Shown one piece after another: positions 54,978 through 63,897 of a stretch of DNA of 64,000 bases. Source of the stretch: Aliterella atlantica CENA595 (GTDB lineage Bacteria > Cyanobacteriota > Cyanobacteriia > Cyanobacteriales > Chroococcidiopsidaceae); NCBI RefSeq assembly GCF_000952155.1, contig NZ_JYON01000005.1, positions 1 to 64,000 of the forward strand, in the 5' to 3' direction. The number at the start of each line of letters is the position of its first letter. The stretch's first letter is position 1. The position numbers and the translations under genes are program-made. The notes under the pieces are model-generated. The model ran no database searches. It was not told the DNA's origin and saw only the letters and a list, made by a program, of their open reading frames with translations.

Positions 54978-55000
54978 GAGACGTAGCATTGCTACGTCTC
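54978..55000. repeat. GAGACGTAGCA palindrome, copy 3
   Basis: GAGACGTAGCA and TGCTACGTCTC are perfect inverses with one base between. The complementary TAG of the right arm is the stop codon of the minus-strand hydrolase gene. Confidence 0.8.
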
Positions 55001-55921
55001 TACAAGGTTGCTCGATCGCACTATCCAATTTTGTAAAATTGGGTTGACAATTTCTGGCGCTTCGTCTTGGGGACAATGTCCTACACCTTCTATGGGAATA
55101 AATACTTGCACTTGGGGAAATTTTGCCAATTCTCGACCTAATTCAATTGATTCCCAAGGATCGGCGGTTCCCCACAGCATAATAGCGGGGCATGGCAGCA
55201 CTTCTAATAGGTCTTCGGGTAAAGGTCCTTGCGAGTAAGCCGTGAAAGCTACAAATACCGCCACAGCCCCAGCATCGAGGGCTGGAGCCATTAATATATC
55301 TACCAACTCATCGGTCACTACTTCAGGATGAGCGTATGCTTGCAATAAAATCTTGCGGACTGTTTTTGGTTTAGCTAGTTGGTTGAAGAAAAATTGACTA
55401 ATCGGCTGGAAAGATAACAATTTTTGTACGAGTGGCGCTCCGAAACGGCGATACCAAGGTAAAGTTACGCGCTTGCGATCGTGCAGTAGTCTTAAAGAAC
55501 AATTCAGCAGCGCTACTTTTATAACCATATCCGGCGCATATACTGCAGCTTGCATTGCCGCAATACAACCGATAGAATTTCCTACTAAAAATACTGGTTC
55601 GCCTACTACTTCCCTACAAAAATCAGCGATTTGCTGTCCCCAAGTTTCAAAGGAATAGGGAATTTGTTCGCCTGGTTGCAACTTCGTTCCTGGTTTTGGC
55701 TTGGCTGACGAACCAAAACCAATTAAGTCAATTGCATAAACGCGACTGGCTTGGGCTAATACAGGAATATTAAACCGCCAGTGCCACCAAGAAGCACCAA
55801 AGCCATGTACTAAAACAACTGCTGGTCCTTCAGTACCTTGAGCCTGATAACAAATCGGGAAACCTTGCCAAATCCAGGTTTTAGTTGTGTTATTTGAGAG
55901 AATATTAGTAGAAATAGCCAT
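54992..55921 (-). CDS. alpha/beta-hydrolase
   Basis: The 309-residue protein has the hydrolase oxyanion motif VVLVHGFGASWWHWR, nucleophile motif LVGNSIGC (Ser), acid in LWGTADPWE, and His in EGVGHCPQDEAPE. The lid region is helical. Close cyanobacterial relatives belong to a group that includes chlorophyll dephytylase-like and epoxide-hydrolase-like enzymes; the substrate is not decided. ATG at 55921 (MAISTN) is preferred to a TTG at 55936. The last residues NLVET and the stop come from a palindromic repeat. Confidence 0.82.
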   Translation of the reverse strand: MAISTNILSNNTTKTWIWQGFPICYQAQGTEGPAVVLVHGFGASWWHWRFNIPVLAQASRVYAIDLIGFGSSAKPKPGTKLQPGEQIPYSFETWGQQIADFCREVVGEPVFLVGNSIGCIAAMQAAVYAPDMVIKVALLNCSLRLLHDRKRVTLPWYRRFGAPLVQKLLSFQPISQFFFNQLAKPKTVRKILLQAYAHPEVVTDELVDILMAPALDAGAVAVFVAFTAYSQGPLPEDLLEVLPCPAIMLWGTADPWESIELGRELAKFPQVQVFIPIEGVGHCPQDEAPEIVNPILQNWIVRSSNLVET

Positions 55922-56123
55922 AATTAAAGCCAACAAATATGCGATTGGTCTATACCCACGCTACGCGATCGCGTATTTACTATTTTTACAAAACTTTATT
56001 GACTTCGATTGTTTCAATTTCTGCAACTTTACAACCAAAACTTAGAGGCTCAAGTTAAGCTAGAGCCTAAAACTTTACTGAAATAGGTAAAGTGACTATC
56101 GCTACATCACCCCAGCCGTATTT

Positions 56124-57074
56124 ATGTCAAAAGAACTAGCGATTAAGACTTGCTCTGTTACCAAGCAATTTGAGCGACATATAGCAGTAAACGATATTGA
56201 CTTAGAAATAGCAGCAGGCGAAGTCTATGGCTTAATTGGACCAAATGGCGCTGGTAAAACGACTTTGATTCGGATGCTAGCTGCGGCGGAAGAACCAACA
56301 ATCGGCGAAATTTATATTAACGGCGATCGCTTATTATTAGACCAAAGCAACCCGCAGTTAAAACGCCATATTGGTTATTTACCTGACGACTTTCCTTTAT
56401 ACGATGATTTGATAGTTTGGGACTACTTAGATTATTTTGCCCGTCTGTACCAATTAAAAAACCCGCGTCGCAGCCAACGCCTAAAAGAAGTTTTAGAACT
56501 GGTGCAACTAACCAATAAACGTCACAGCCGTATCAATACTCTATCGCGGGGAATGAAACAGCGCCTAAGTCTGGCGCGAACTATTATCCACGAACCGATT
56601 GTACTGTTATTAGACGAGCCAGTTTCGGGGTTAGACCCGATCGCGCGAATGCAGTTTCGGGAGATTATTAAAGTATTGCAAGAAGTTGGGATGACTGTAT
56701 TAATTTCATCTCACGTCTTGAGCGATTTGGCAGAACTCTGTACTTCTGTAGGAATTATGGAGTTAGGCTATTTGGTAGAAAGTTGTAACTTGAACCAACT
56801 TTATCAACGTCAAAGCCGCCAGCAAATTTTTATATCGACTTTAGGAGACTTAGAACCACTTAAGGCAGAAATAAATAATTGCGCCTTAGTTGAGGAATGG
56901 GAAGTAGTACCGCAACAAAATGGAATGCGCGTTTATTTTACAGGCGATCGCACAGATTTAGCTAATTTATTGCGACAGCTTATAGATTCTGGCATTCCGC
57001 TGACTGATTTTCACTCTACTCAAGAGGATTTAGAAACTATTTTCCTCAAACTCGGTCACAAACAAGCATCCTAA
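56124..57074 (+). CDS. ABC-2 type exporter, ATP-binding subunit
   Basis: The 316-residue ATPase has Walker A GPNGAGKTTLIR, the Q-loop area YLPDDFPLYD, signature LSRGMKQRLSLAR, Walker B VLLLDEPVSGLDP, and the switch His in ISSHVLS. The C-terminal 85 residues are a typical add-on domain of ABC-2 exporters. The permease gene follows after 59 bases. The pair probably moves a hydrophobic or polysaccharide substrate outward; nothing identifies it. Confidence 0.93.
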   Translation: MSKELAIKTCSVTKQFERHIAVNDIDLEIAAGEVYGLIGPNGAGKTTLIRMLAAAEEPTIGEIYINGDRLLLDQSNPQLKRHIGYLPDDFPLYDDLIVWDYLDYFARLYQLKNPRRSQRLKEVLELVQLTNKRHSRINTLSRGMKQRLSLARTIIHEPIVLLLDEPVSGLDPIARMQFREIIKVLQEVGMTVLISSHVLSDLAELCTSVGIMELGYLVESCNLNQLYQRQSRQQIFISTLGDLEPLKAEINNCALVEEWEVVPQQNGMRVYFTGDRTDLANLLRQLIDSGIPLTDFHSTQEDLETIFLKLGHKQAS

Positions 57075-57133
57075 CGTAGTAGCAAGCAGTTAGGAAATTA
57101 TGGGCTAATTACAGCATATTTGGAGAATTTATC

Positions 57134-58807
57134 ATGAAACTGGGCTGGCTATATCCTGTGGGCGATTGGAATCCGCAGCTACTTAGAGAACTAAAAGGAA
57201 GACTCAAACCTCGCAACTTAATAATTAGCGCTGCAATTTCTCTATTAGGGCAGTTTGTCCTATATATGTCTTATGTAGTGCAAATCCCGCAACTTAGAGC
57301 AGATGGCTCATTACCCATGAGCGATAAATACTGTACGGGTGGTAGCGAATATAGTTATTACCATAAGTGTTTAGCTGATGCTGCTGGTAATTTGCTCGTC
57401 GACTGGCAAAAATGGTCGCTAGACTTATTTCTAGCATTAAGTTTGATTGGGATATTTGGTTTGTTAGTAGCTGGAACTTATCTACTGATTAACGATTTAG
57501 CACAAGAAGAACGTCGCGGAACTTTAAACTTTATTCGCCTTAGCCCTCAGTCTGCACAAAGTATTTTGCTAGGCAAAATCTTGGGTGTACCGATTTTACT
57601 GTATCTAATTGCAATTTCGGCTGTACCTTTGCATCTGTGGTCTGGATTGGCTGCGGGTATTCCTGTGGGGCGGATTTTTAGCTTTGATGGCATTTTAGGA
57701 CTGAGTTGCCTGTTTTTTTATAGCCTATCGCTACTATTTGGCTTAGTTAGTTCTGCACTGGGCGGGTTTCAAGCTTGGTTGGGAAGCGGTACTGTTCTGG
57801 GTTTCCTGTGGATTGCTGCGATTAAACCAGTAATCAATAATTCTTTAGACTGGATTAGCATATTTTCTCCTGTCTTAATTTTGCAATACTTAATTGCTGC
57901 AACTGGAATCGAATCTACAAATTCATTTAGTTATCTAAATATTGAACAGTTGCATTGGTTTTTCCTGCCAGTAGGACTAGGAATGGTAGGCTTAGGTAGC
58001 GCTTTGATATTAAATTACAGTTTGTGGACTTATTGGTGTTGGCAAGCTTTAAATAGGCGATTTCACAATCCCAGTAAGACAATATTTAGCAAGCGCCAAA
58101 GCTACTTAATCGTTGCTGGCGTTGAAGTAACGATAATCGGCTTCGCTTTCTCAGAGAATTACAATAGGCTACTAGAAGATAACTTTGGTATTTTGCTTTT
58201 ATATAACTTCCTGCTGTTTTTAGGATTAGTTGTCGCCCTGACACCGCAAAAACAAGCATTGCAAGATTGGGCAAGATATAGAAAGCAGCGCCAGCGGAAG
58301 AATTTGCTAAGTTCGTCTTTGGTGCGCGATTTAATTTGGGGAGAAAAAAGTCCGGTTATAGTTACGATCGCTCTCAACTTAGCGATCGCCTCTACAATGC
58401 TAGTACCTTGGATTTTTACTCAGCTAGACGGACGCGATTGGCTACCAGCGCTGACTAATTTAGCAATTAGCGCCAGCTTAATCTTAGTGTATGCGGCGAT
58501 CGCTCAGTTGGTTGTGTTTATGCGGACGCAAAAACAAGGGCTGTGGATAATTGGGGCTTTAGCGGCTTTAGTTATTTTGCCACCTGTAATTTTAGGATTG
58601 CTAGCTATAGAACCTAGTCAAGCTCCTTTACTGTGGCTATTTACAGCTTTCCCATACGCTGCCATTAAATATACGAGTATTTCTAGCACTTTCCTGGCGC
58701 TTTTAGGTCAGTTTAGCGTACTAGCTTTGTGTACTCTGCAAATAAGTAGGCAGGTAAAAATAGCTGGTGAATCTGCATCCAAAGCCTTACTTGCAGGTAC
58801 TAAGTAG
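57134..58807 (+). CDS. ABC-2 type exporter, membrane subunit
   Basis: The 557-residue partner of the preceding ATPase has about twelve hydrophobic segments. The typical coupling stretch LAQEERRGTLNFIRLSPQSA near residue 120 is seen in ABC-2 permeases. The rest is two blocks of membrane helices with a 30-residue charged loop in between (KQRQRKNLLSSSLVRDL). Its stop lies 4 bases from the convergent purU stop. Confidence 0.85.
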   Translation: MKLGWLYPVGDWNPQLLRELKGRLKPRNLIISAAISLLGQFVLYMSYVVQIPQLRADGSLPMSDKYCTGGSEYSYYHKCLADAAGNLLVDWQKWSLDLFLALSLIGIFGLLVAGTYLLINDLAQEERRGTLNFIRLSPQSAQSILLGKILGVPILLYLIAISAVPLHLWSGLAAGIPVGRIFSFDGILGLSCLFFYSLSLLFGLVSSALGGFQAWLGSGTVLGFLWIAAIKPVINNSLDWISIFSPVLILQYLIAATGIESTNSFSYLNIEQLHWFFLPVGLGMVGLGSALILNYSLWTYWCWQALNRRFHNPSKTIFSKRQSYLIVAGVEVTIIGFAFSENYNRLLEDNFGILLLYNFLLFLGLVVALTPQKQALQDWARYRKQRQRKNLLSSSLVRDLIWGEKSPVIVTIALNLAIASTMLVPWIFTQLDGRDWLPALTNLAISASLILVYAAIAQLVVFMRTQKQGLWIIGALAALVILPPVILGLLAIEPSQAPLLWLFTAFPYAAIKYTSISSTFLALLGQFSVLALCTLQISRQVKIAGESASKALLAGTK

Positions 58808-58811
58808 CGCC

Positions 58812-59666
58812 TTACTCAAAAACGACAGTGCGATCGCCATAAACTAAGACACGATTGAGTAAATGCGATCGTACTGCTCTTGCTAATACTACCCGCTCTA
58901 AATCTTTGCCTTTACGGATCAAATCGTCTACATCGTCGCGATGGCTGACTCTAACTACATCTTGCTCGATAATAGGTCCTGCATCCAAATCTGGGGTAAC
59001 GTAGTGCGCTGTAGCACCGATAATTTTTACGCCGCGTTCGTAAGCTTTGTGATACGGGTTTGCACCTACAAAAGCAGGCAAAAATGAATGATGAATATTA
59101 ACTATCTGCGGAAACTGAGTAATAAAGTCTGCACTGACAACTTGCATATATTTGGCTAAAACTACCAAATCGATGTTGTACTGTTTGAGTAGTTCTAGCT
59201 GTTTTAGTTCTTGCTCGTGTTTATTTTCCTTGGTAATCGAGATATGGTGGTAGTCGATGCCAAATTGCTCGGCTACCACTTTTAGATCGGGGTGATTGCT
59301 GATAATTAACGGGATTTCGGCAACAAATTCCTGAGCTTGCTGGCGCAAAAGTAAGTCAAACAGACAGTGGTTTTGCTTGCTAACCCAAATAGCAATGCGG
59401 GGAATAGTGTCAGAAAAATGCAATTCCCATTTAGCTTGCAGAGGTTGAGCGATCGCATTAAATGCAGGTTTAATATATTCACGCGGCAAATTGAACCCTT
59501 CTAACTGCCACTCAATCCGCGTTAAAAATAAGCCAGCAGCAAGGTCTGTATGTTGGTCGGCATGAATAATATTACCGCCGTTGGAGTAGATAAAGTTAGC
59601 AATTTTTGCTACTAATCCTTGTCTGTCGGCGCAAGAAACAAGTAGCGTTGCTGTTGGGCTATTCAT
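58812..59666 (-). CDS. purU: formyltetrahydrofolate deformylase
   Basis: PurU hydrolyses 10-formyltetrahydrofolate to formate and tetrahydrofolate, balancing one-carbon pools and supplying formate for PurT. An N-terminal ACT domain (TLLVSCADRQGLVAKIANFI) is followed by a formyltransferase-like domain with VVLAKYMQVVSADF, NIHHSFLPAFVGANPYHKAY (catalytic Asn-His) and GATAHYVTPDLDAGPIIEQD. The 284-residue length is normal. It is convergent with the ABC exporter gene, and a heptamer repeat lies just upstream of its start. Confidence 0.95.
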   Translation of the reverse strand: MNSPTATLLVSCADRQGLVAKIANFIYSNGGNIIHADQHTDLAAGLFLTRIEWQLEGFNLPREYIKPAFNAIAQPLQAKWELHFSDTIPRIAIWVSKQNHCLFDLLLRQQAQEFVAEIPLIISNHPDLKVVAEQFGIDYHHISITKENKHEQELKQLELLKQYNIDLVVLAKYMQVVSADFITQFPQIVNIHHSFLPAFVGANPYHKAYERGVKIIGATAHYVTPDLDAGPIIEQDVVRVSHRDDVDDLIRKGKDLERVVLARAVRSHLLNRVLVYGDRTVVFE

Positions 59667-59673
59667 GACTAAA

Positions 59674-59693
59674 TAATTCGTAATTCGTAATTC
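59674..59693 (+). repeat. heptamer repeat ATTCGTA
   Basis: Two and a half ATTCGTA units lie 7 bases upstream of the purU start. Same family as at 30973, 34839 and 43951. Confidence 0.75.
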
Positions 59694-59766
59694 ACGGTTT
59701 TCTTGCCCTTAATTTATTAATAGTGACCAGTGAGGGAAGAAATCAATGCCTTTGCTGTAAGGCTAT

Positions 59767-60369
59767 TCATGGCGAAGGATTAGGACTCTTGGTAGATGGC
59801 TTATTATCGTTCTGGCTTTTCCACTCTGATAGCTGACGGTTGACTGCATTGCCAAAGTCTGGAGAGACTAACAATACATCTACATTGCCAGTATTTTGAG
59901 CAGGAGGATCGACTTGGGCGTACAAAAAACTGCGGTCAAAATTAGGATTCCCCAAAACTAGCCGATGAGTTTCATTATTTTTCAGTTTTACTTCTATATT
60001 TGCTTGCGGTTGATTCAATCCATATTCAGCTAATTGCGGAGAAGATACAGATAAAGTGCGATCGCTTTTACCTTTAGCTAATAAATCTAGCAAATAAGCA
60101 ATCGTACCACCGCTAGCAGGAGTATCATTAGGAACCTTCATTTGCCAGCTAGATTGACCTGATTTATCTACCCGCTCAAACTTTAACGTCTGATTTTGAG
60201 TTTTTACGCTCAAAGCTGCTACTTGTTCCTCTGTAAAAGAGAAAATTTGCTTTGCCTGAACTGCTGCTTCCTGCTTTTGAGTTGCACTGCGAATTTCATA
60301 GAAATAGACAAAACCGCCCAATCCTAAAGCAAGTAGGAGCAAAATGAGAGTTGATTTCGGTAGATTCAT
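59767..60369 (-). CDS. DUF4340 domain protein, last gene of a Gld-type ABC operon
   Basis: The 200-residue protein has an N-terminal helix (STLILLLLALGLGGFVYFYE) and a soluble domain with VAALSVKTQNQTLKFERVD and NIEVKLKNNETHRLVLGNPN, the DUF4340 pattern. It ends in a Ser/Pro/Asn tail. Such proteins are found with GldA/F/G-type ABC genes and are thought to sit outside the membrane as part of that machine. The inner ATG at 60369 matches homologues; an ATG at 60390 is the alternative. Confidence 0.8.
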   Translation of the reverse strand: MNLPKSTLILLLLALGLGGFVYFYEIRSATQKQEAAVQAKQIFSFTEEQVAALSVKTQNQTLKFERVDKSGQSSWQMKVPNDTPASGGTIAYLLDLLAKGKSDRTLSVSSPQLAEYGLNQPQANIEVKLKNNETHRLVLGNPNFDRSFLYAQVDPPAQNTGNVDVLLVSPDFGNAVNRQLSEWKSQNDNKPSTKSPNPSP

Positions 60370-60470
60370 AAAAGAGAGAGGCGAACGCATTGCGCCTATG
60401 CAAGATATTGCAACCTGGTAAGTAGCTCAAACTATTATCAGATAAGCCTAATAATTTTAACTTTTGACTT

Positions 60471-61985
60471 CTATCGACGTTGCCACCATAAAATAGCCGC
60501 TGCTGCAAACCCAATTAAAGGCACAAGTCCAAGCGCCGCCAAACCTAAAACATTAGCTTGCGCTGCTTGCAAATTAATCCGGCGGTTTTTTGCTTCCTTG
60601 GGGCGAATAGATAACTGTGCTGGTGCATCTTGCTTGCTTAACCAACTTATAGAATTAGTAAATAAATCTCCATTCAACTGCTGCTGGAACTGCTCGTTGG
60701 TGATAAAGTTAGAGCTACCAACTACTACCAAACGCGCATTAGAGCTAGGTTTAGTCAATGCTATACCTACAGTTAAAGGACCATTGCGATCGCTTTTTGG
60801 ATCGAATTGCAAGTTTTCGCTCTTTAAATCGCTTTCTGCCCAACTTTGCGGACTGGTTATCAATAACGGAGTCGCTTGCACGCCATTTACTGGTGTAATT
60901 TCAATCGGTCTTACAGCTTGCAAAATCGTAATGCCATTACTAAAATCTTGAGTAATTGGGTGTTGTCCATAATTATCTACTAAAATCTCGGCAGGACCAT
61001 AGCCTAGGGCTGTACCTGCAGGATTGACTACCAAACGATTATCGAGTGTTACCCCCCAAGTTTTGAGCAAACTGTCAATGCCAAGATTAATAGTTGGATC
61101 GATTGCTAGCAGCAAGCTACCGCCTTGATTGAGATATGCGCTCAAGGCTTTAACTTCTGGCGCTAATAGACTGCGCCTCGCCCCTGCTATAACTACTACA
61201 GTTGCATCTTGAGGTACTTTGGGCTGCTGTGCCAAATTTAACGGTTCGAGGGTGTAATTTCTATCTGCTAATACTCCCAATGCTTGCGCTAGCGGACTTT
61301 CACCTGCTACTGGGTACTCTCCATGACCTTGCAAGAAATAAACTTTGGCTTTAAAGTTGCTAGTTATTTGTTGCAGAGCATTAGTTAAGCGCGTTTCTGA
61401 TAACCTTTCTTGCTCGTTGACTGTTTGCAACAATCGCCTTTGTTGTCCAGATTCTAGATGTACTTCACCTGGTCTTTGCACGTTGAACTTGTTTGCTAGT
61501 CCCAGATTAACTTGCGGATCGACGTATGCGAAACTAAAATTTTGTCCTTGTCTGCGATAATTTTCTAATAACAATCGATCTTCAGGGTTTTGATTGCGAT
61601 CGAATATCCATAACTTTACTGGCTTTTGCAGGCTTCTAACTAATTGCCGCGATTGGGGTGCAAGGGTATAGAGTCCAGTTTCAGTCAAATCTACTCGCAC
61701 TGGATAGCGCACAGCCAAAAAGTTAACTAATCCTAAAATTACCAATACTGCTAGCGTTGCAATTAAAGCATTAGTACCAGCTTGAGTAGAACGCCGACTC
61801 CACCAGCTATTACGCTGTGCTTGAAATAGCAACCACAAGAGCGTAGCTACAATCCCACCTATCATCAACCCTATAGGAATTGCCCCCCACTGAGCAGATA
61901 CAAGCCCGGCAACCATACCCATTATGACTAGGAATGGACCTAGCCAAAATAGATATTTCCAGTAGTTTTTTGAGATAGTTTTCAT
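60471..61985 (-). CDS. GldG-like ABC accessory membrane protein
   Basis: The 504-residue protein has N-terminal membrane helices (LFWLGPFLVIMGMVAGLVSA, LMIGGIVATLLWLLF, ALIATLAVLVILGLVNFLAV), a large soluble part with the GldG motif VDLTETGLYTLAPQSRQLVR, and a C-terminal membrane helix (LGLAALGLVPLIGFAAAAIL) before a basic tail. In Bacteroidetes GldG works with GldA and GldF in gliding motility and secretion; in cyanobacteria the role is untested. It follows the GldF-type gene by 3 bases. Confidence 0.88.
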   Translation of the reverse strand: MKTISKNYWKYLFWLGPFLVIMGMVAGLVSAQWGAIPIGLMIGGIVATLLWLLFQAQRNSWWSRRSTQAGTNALIATLAVLVILGLVNFLAVRYPVRVDLTETGLYTLAPQSRQLVRSLQKPVKLWIFDRNQNPEDRLLLENYRRQGQNFSFAYVDPQVNLGLANKFNVQRPGEVHLESGQQRRLLQTVNEQERLSETRLTNALQQITSNFKAKVYFLQGHGEYPVAGESPLAQALGVLADRNYTLEPLNLAQQPKVPQDATVVVIAGARRSLLAPEVKALSAYLNQGGSLLLAIDPTINLGIDSLLKTWGVTLDNRLVVNPAGTALGYGPAEILVDNYGQHPITQDFSNGITILQAVRPIEITPVNGVQATPLLITSPQSWAESDLKSENLQFDPKSDRNGPLTVGIALTKPSSNARLVVVGSSNFITNEQFQQQLNGDLFTNSISWLSKQDAPAQLSIRPKEAKNRRINLQAAQANVLGLAALGLVPLIGFAAAAILWWQRR

Positions 61986-61988
61986 AAC

Positions 61989-62801
61989 TTACGATCGCGA
62001 GAAGCGCAAAGCATCGATAGATTGAGCCGTCAGAAAGATTCCCAAGACAATATAGCTAACAAATAAGACTATACTGCTGCTGTCAAAAATGCCCTGAGTT
62101 AAGTCAGTATAATGTTTGAGCAACGAAAGATGTCCTAAAGCTGCGCCGACGCTACCGCCGATACTTTTAGAAATCGCATCTAACACCCACAAAAATAAAA
62201 TTAGTCCGAATGTAAATACTGCTGCCAAAATCGTGCTATCAGTCAGCGAAGAAACAAACATTCCTAAAGATAAAACTGCCGCTGCAAGCATTATTAAGGC
62301 AAGATGTCCAAGTAAGGGGATAGCAGGCGGAATTGGAGGCGTTGCAGCGCTTAAAGCGATCGCTTCGTAAGCAAATAAAGGCAGTACCATCACCGTAAAA
62401 AACGTTACTACCCCTAACAACTTGCCTACTGCTACCGCCCAATTAGTTATGGGAGAAGTTGCTAGCAATTCCAGCGTACCGCGCTTACGTTCTTCAGCAT
62501 ACAGTCCCATCGACAATATCGGCAGCAAAAACAATGATAAAGAACTAATTATGCTCAAAAATGCCCGTAAAAACTCATAAGCTACATCTATCGGCGGTAG
62601 AGGCTGCCCTATTTGCTGCCCCGCCAAGTCTCTTTGCGCTACTTGTTGAATAATACCTTCTGGACTTAGTAACAACAAGACAAAAAAGAACCCAGATAAT
62701 AGCCAAAAGACAGCCGCGATCGCATAAGCTAAAGGCGAGGCAAAGTAACTCTGCAATTCTCGGCGGTAAATAGCAATAATATTGCCAAAAATAATCCCCA
62801 T
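61989..62801 (-). CDS. GldF-like ABC membrane subunit
   Basis: The 270-residue permease has six hydrophobic segments, beginning with AIYRRELQSYFASPLAYAIA, and the ABC-2 motif ERKRGTLELLATSPITNWA, where the charged loop contacts the ATPase. The start overlaps the ATPase stop by one base (TAATG), so the two are co-translated. Together with the next gene it forms a Gld-type exporter core. Confidence 0.9.
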   Translation of the reverse strand: MGIIFGNIIAIYRRELQSYFASPLAYAIAAVFWLLSGFFFVLLLLSPEGIIQQVAQRDLAGQQIGQPLPPIDVAYEFLRAFLSIISSLSLFLLPILSMGLYAEERKRGTLELLATSPITNWAVAVGKLLGVVTFFTVMVLPLFAYEAIALSAATPPIPPAIPLLGHLALIMLAAAVLSLGMFVSSLTDSTILAAVFTFGLILFLWVLDAISKSIGGSVGAALGHLSLLKHYTDLTQGIFDSSSIVLFVSYIVLGIFLTAQSIDALRFSRS

Positions 62802-63787
62802 TAACTTGCTTCTCCCTCTATCTGCGATTCTTCAACACTTGCCTCTAGCTTCTTTTCCTCAGTTGTCAGTTCTAAAAATACATCTTCTAAACTGGGGCGA
62901 GTGCGCCGCATTTCAAACACTCCTATGCCCATATTGACTAAAACTTGGACGATATAGCGTCCTGGTTCCGTACCTGGTACTGCTATTACCTTTAAGATGG
63001 CACGATTCTCGACTACAGATTTTTCAACTTCTACCTTCCGCACGTTGAGCAACTGTTGCAGTTGATTTTTAGCAGCTTCCGCATCCCCGTCAATTTCTAT
63101 CTCATAACCCGAACCCTCAGCCAAACCAGCCTCTAGAGTATCGGGTGTATTAGTTACAACTACTTTACCGCGATTGATAATTGTGACGCGATCGCACGTC
63201 ATGCGAACTTCAGGCAAAATATGAGTAGAAAGAATAATCGTATGACTGCCAGCTAAACTTTTGATTAGATTTCGCACATCGATAATTTGCCGAGGATCTA
63301 GCCCAACAGTAGGTTCATCCAAAATAATTGCTGGCGGATCGTGAACGATCGCTTGGGCAATTCCCACCCGCTGGCGAAAACCTTTAGATAGCTTGCGAAT
63401 CAATACATTACGCTTTTCTTGTAGGTTACAGCGCTCGATAGCCGCCGCTACTTGCCGATTGCGATCGCCTGCGCTCACTCCCTTGAGGCGGGCAACAAAA
63501 TGTAAAAATCCTGCTACCGTCATTTCTGGATATAAAGGCGGATTTTCTGGCAAATAGCCAATTTTCTGCCGCACTTGCAAGGAATTCTTATGCACGTCAT
63601 AGCCAGCGATTTTAGCAGTTCCCGTTGTTGCTGGGAGATACCCTGCTAAAATCCGCATAGTTGTAGTTTTTCCGGCTCCATTGGGACCTAAAAACCCCAT
63701 AATTTCCCCTGGTTCGACGTTAAAGGTAACGTCCGCAATTCCTGGGGTAGAGCCGTAGATTTTACTGAGATGCTCGACTTCAATCAT
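62801..63787 (-). CDS. GldA-like ABC ATP-binding subunit
   Basis: The ATPase of 328 residues carries Walker A GPNGAGKTTTMRIL, Q-loop YLPENPPLYPEM, signature LSKGFRQRVGIAQA, Walker B AIILDEPTVGLDP, and the switch His in LSTHILPE. The C-terminal 100 residues are a regulatory domain of the GldA/DrrA type, ending in EDVFLELTTEEKK. ATG at 63787 (MIEVEHL) is preferred to a TTG at 63811. It is the first gene of the four-gene operon. Confidence 0.92.
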   Translation of the reverse strand: MIEVEHLSKIYGSTPGIADVTFNVEPGEIMGFLGPNGAGKTTTMRILAGYLPATTGTAKIAGYDVHKNSLQVRQKIGYLPENPPLYPEMTVAGFLHFVARLKGVSAGDRNRQVAAAIERCNLQEKRNVLIRKLSKGFRQRVGIAQAIVHDPPAIILDEPTVGLDPRQIIDVRNLIKSLAGSHTIILSTHILPEVRMTCDRVTIINRGKVVVTNTPDTLEAGLAEGSGYEIEIDGDAEAAKNQLQQLLNVRKVEVEKSVVENRAILKVIAVPGTEPGRYIVQVLVNMGIGVFEMRRTRPSLEDVFLELTTEEKKLEASVEESQIEGEAS

Positions 63788-63897
63788 TAATTTTGAACCA
63801 GGGGTTTGCAACGAATTAGATTAGCAATTCACCGCAAATATGGCAATAGGCTGTAGGCTATAGGCAATGAATGTTTGCCTACCACCTAATTACCTAG

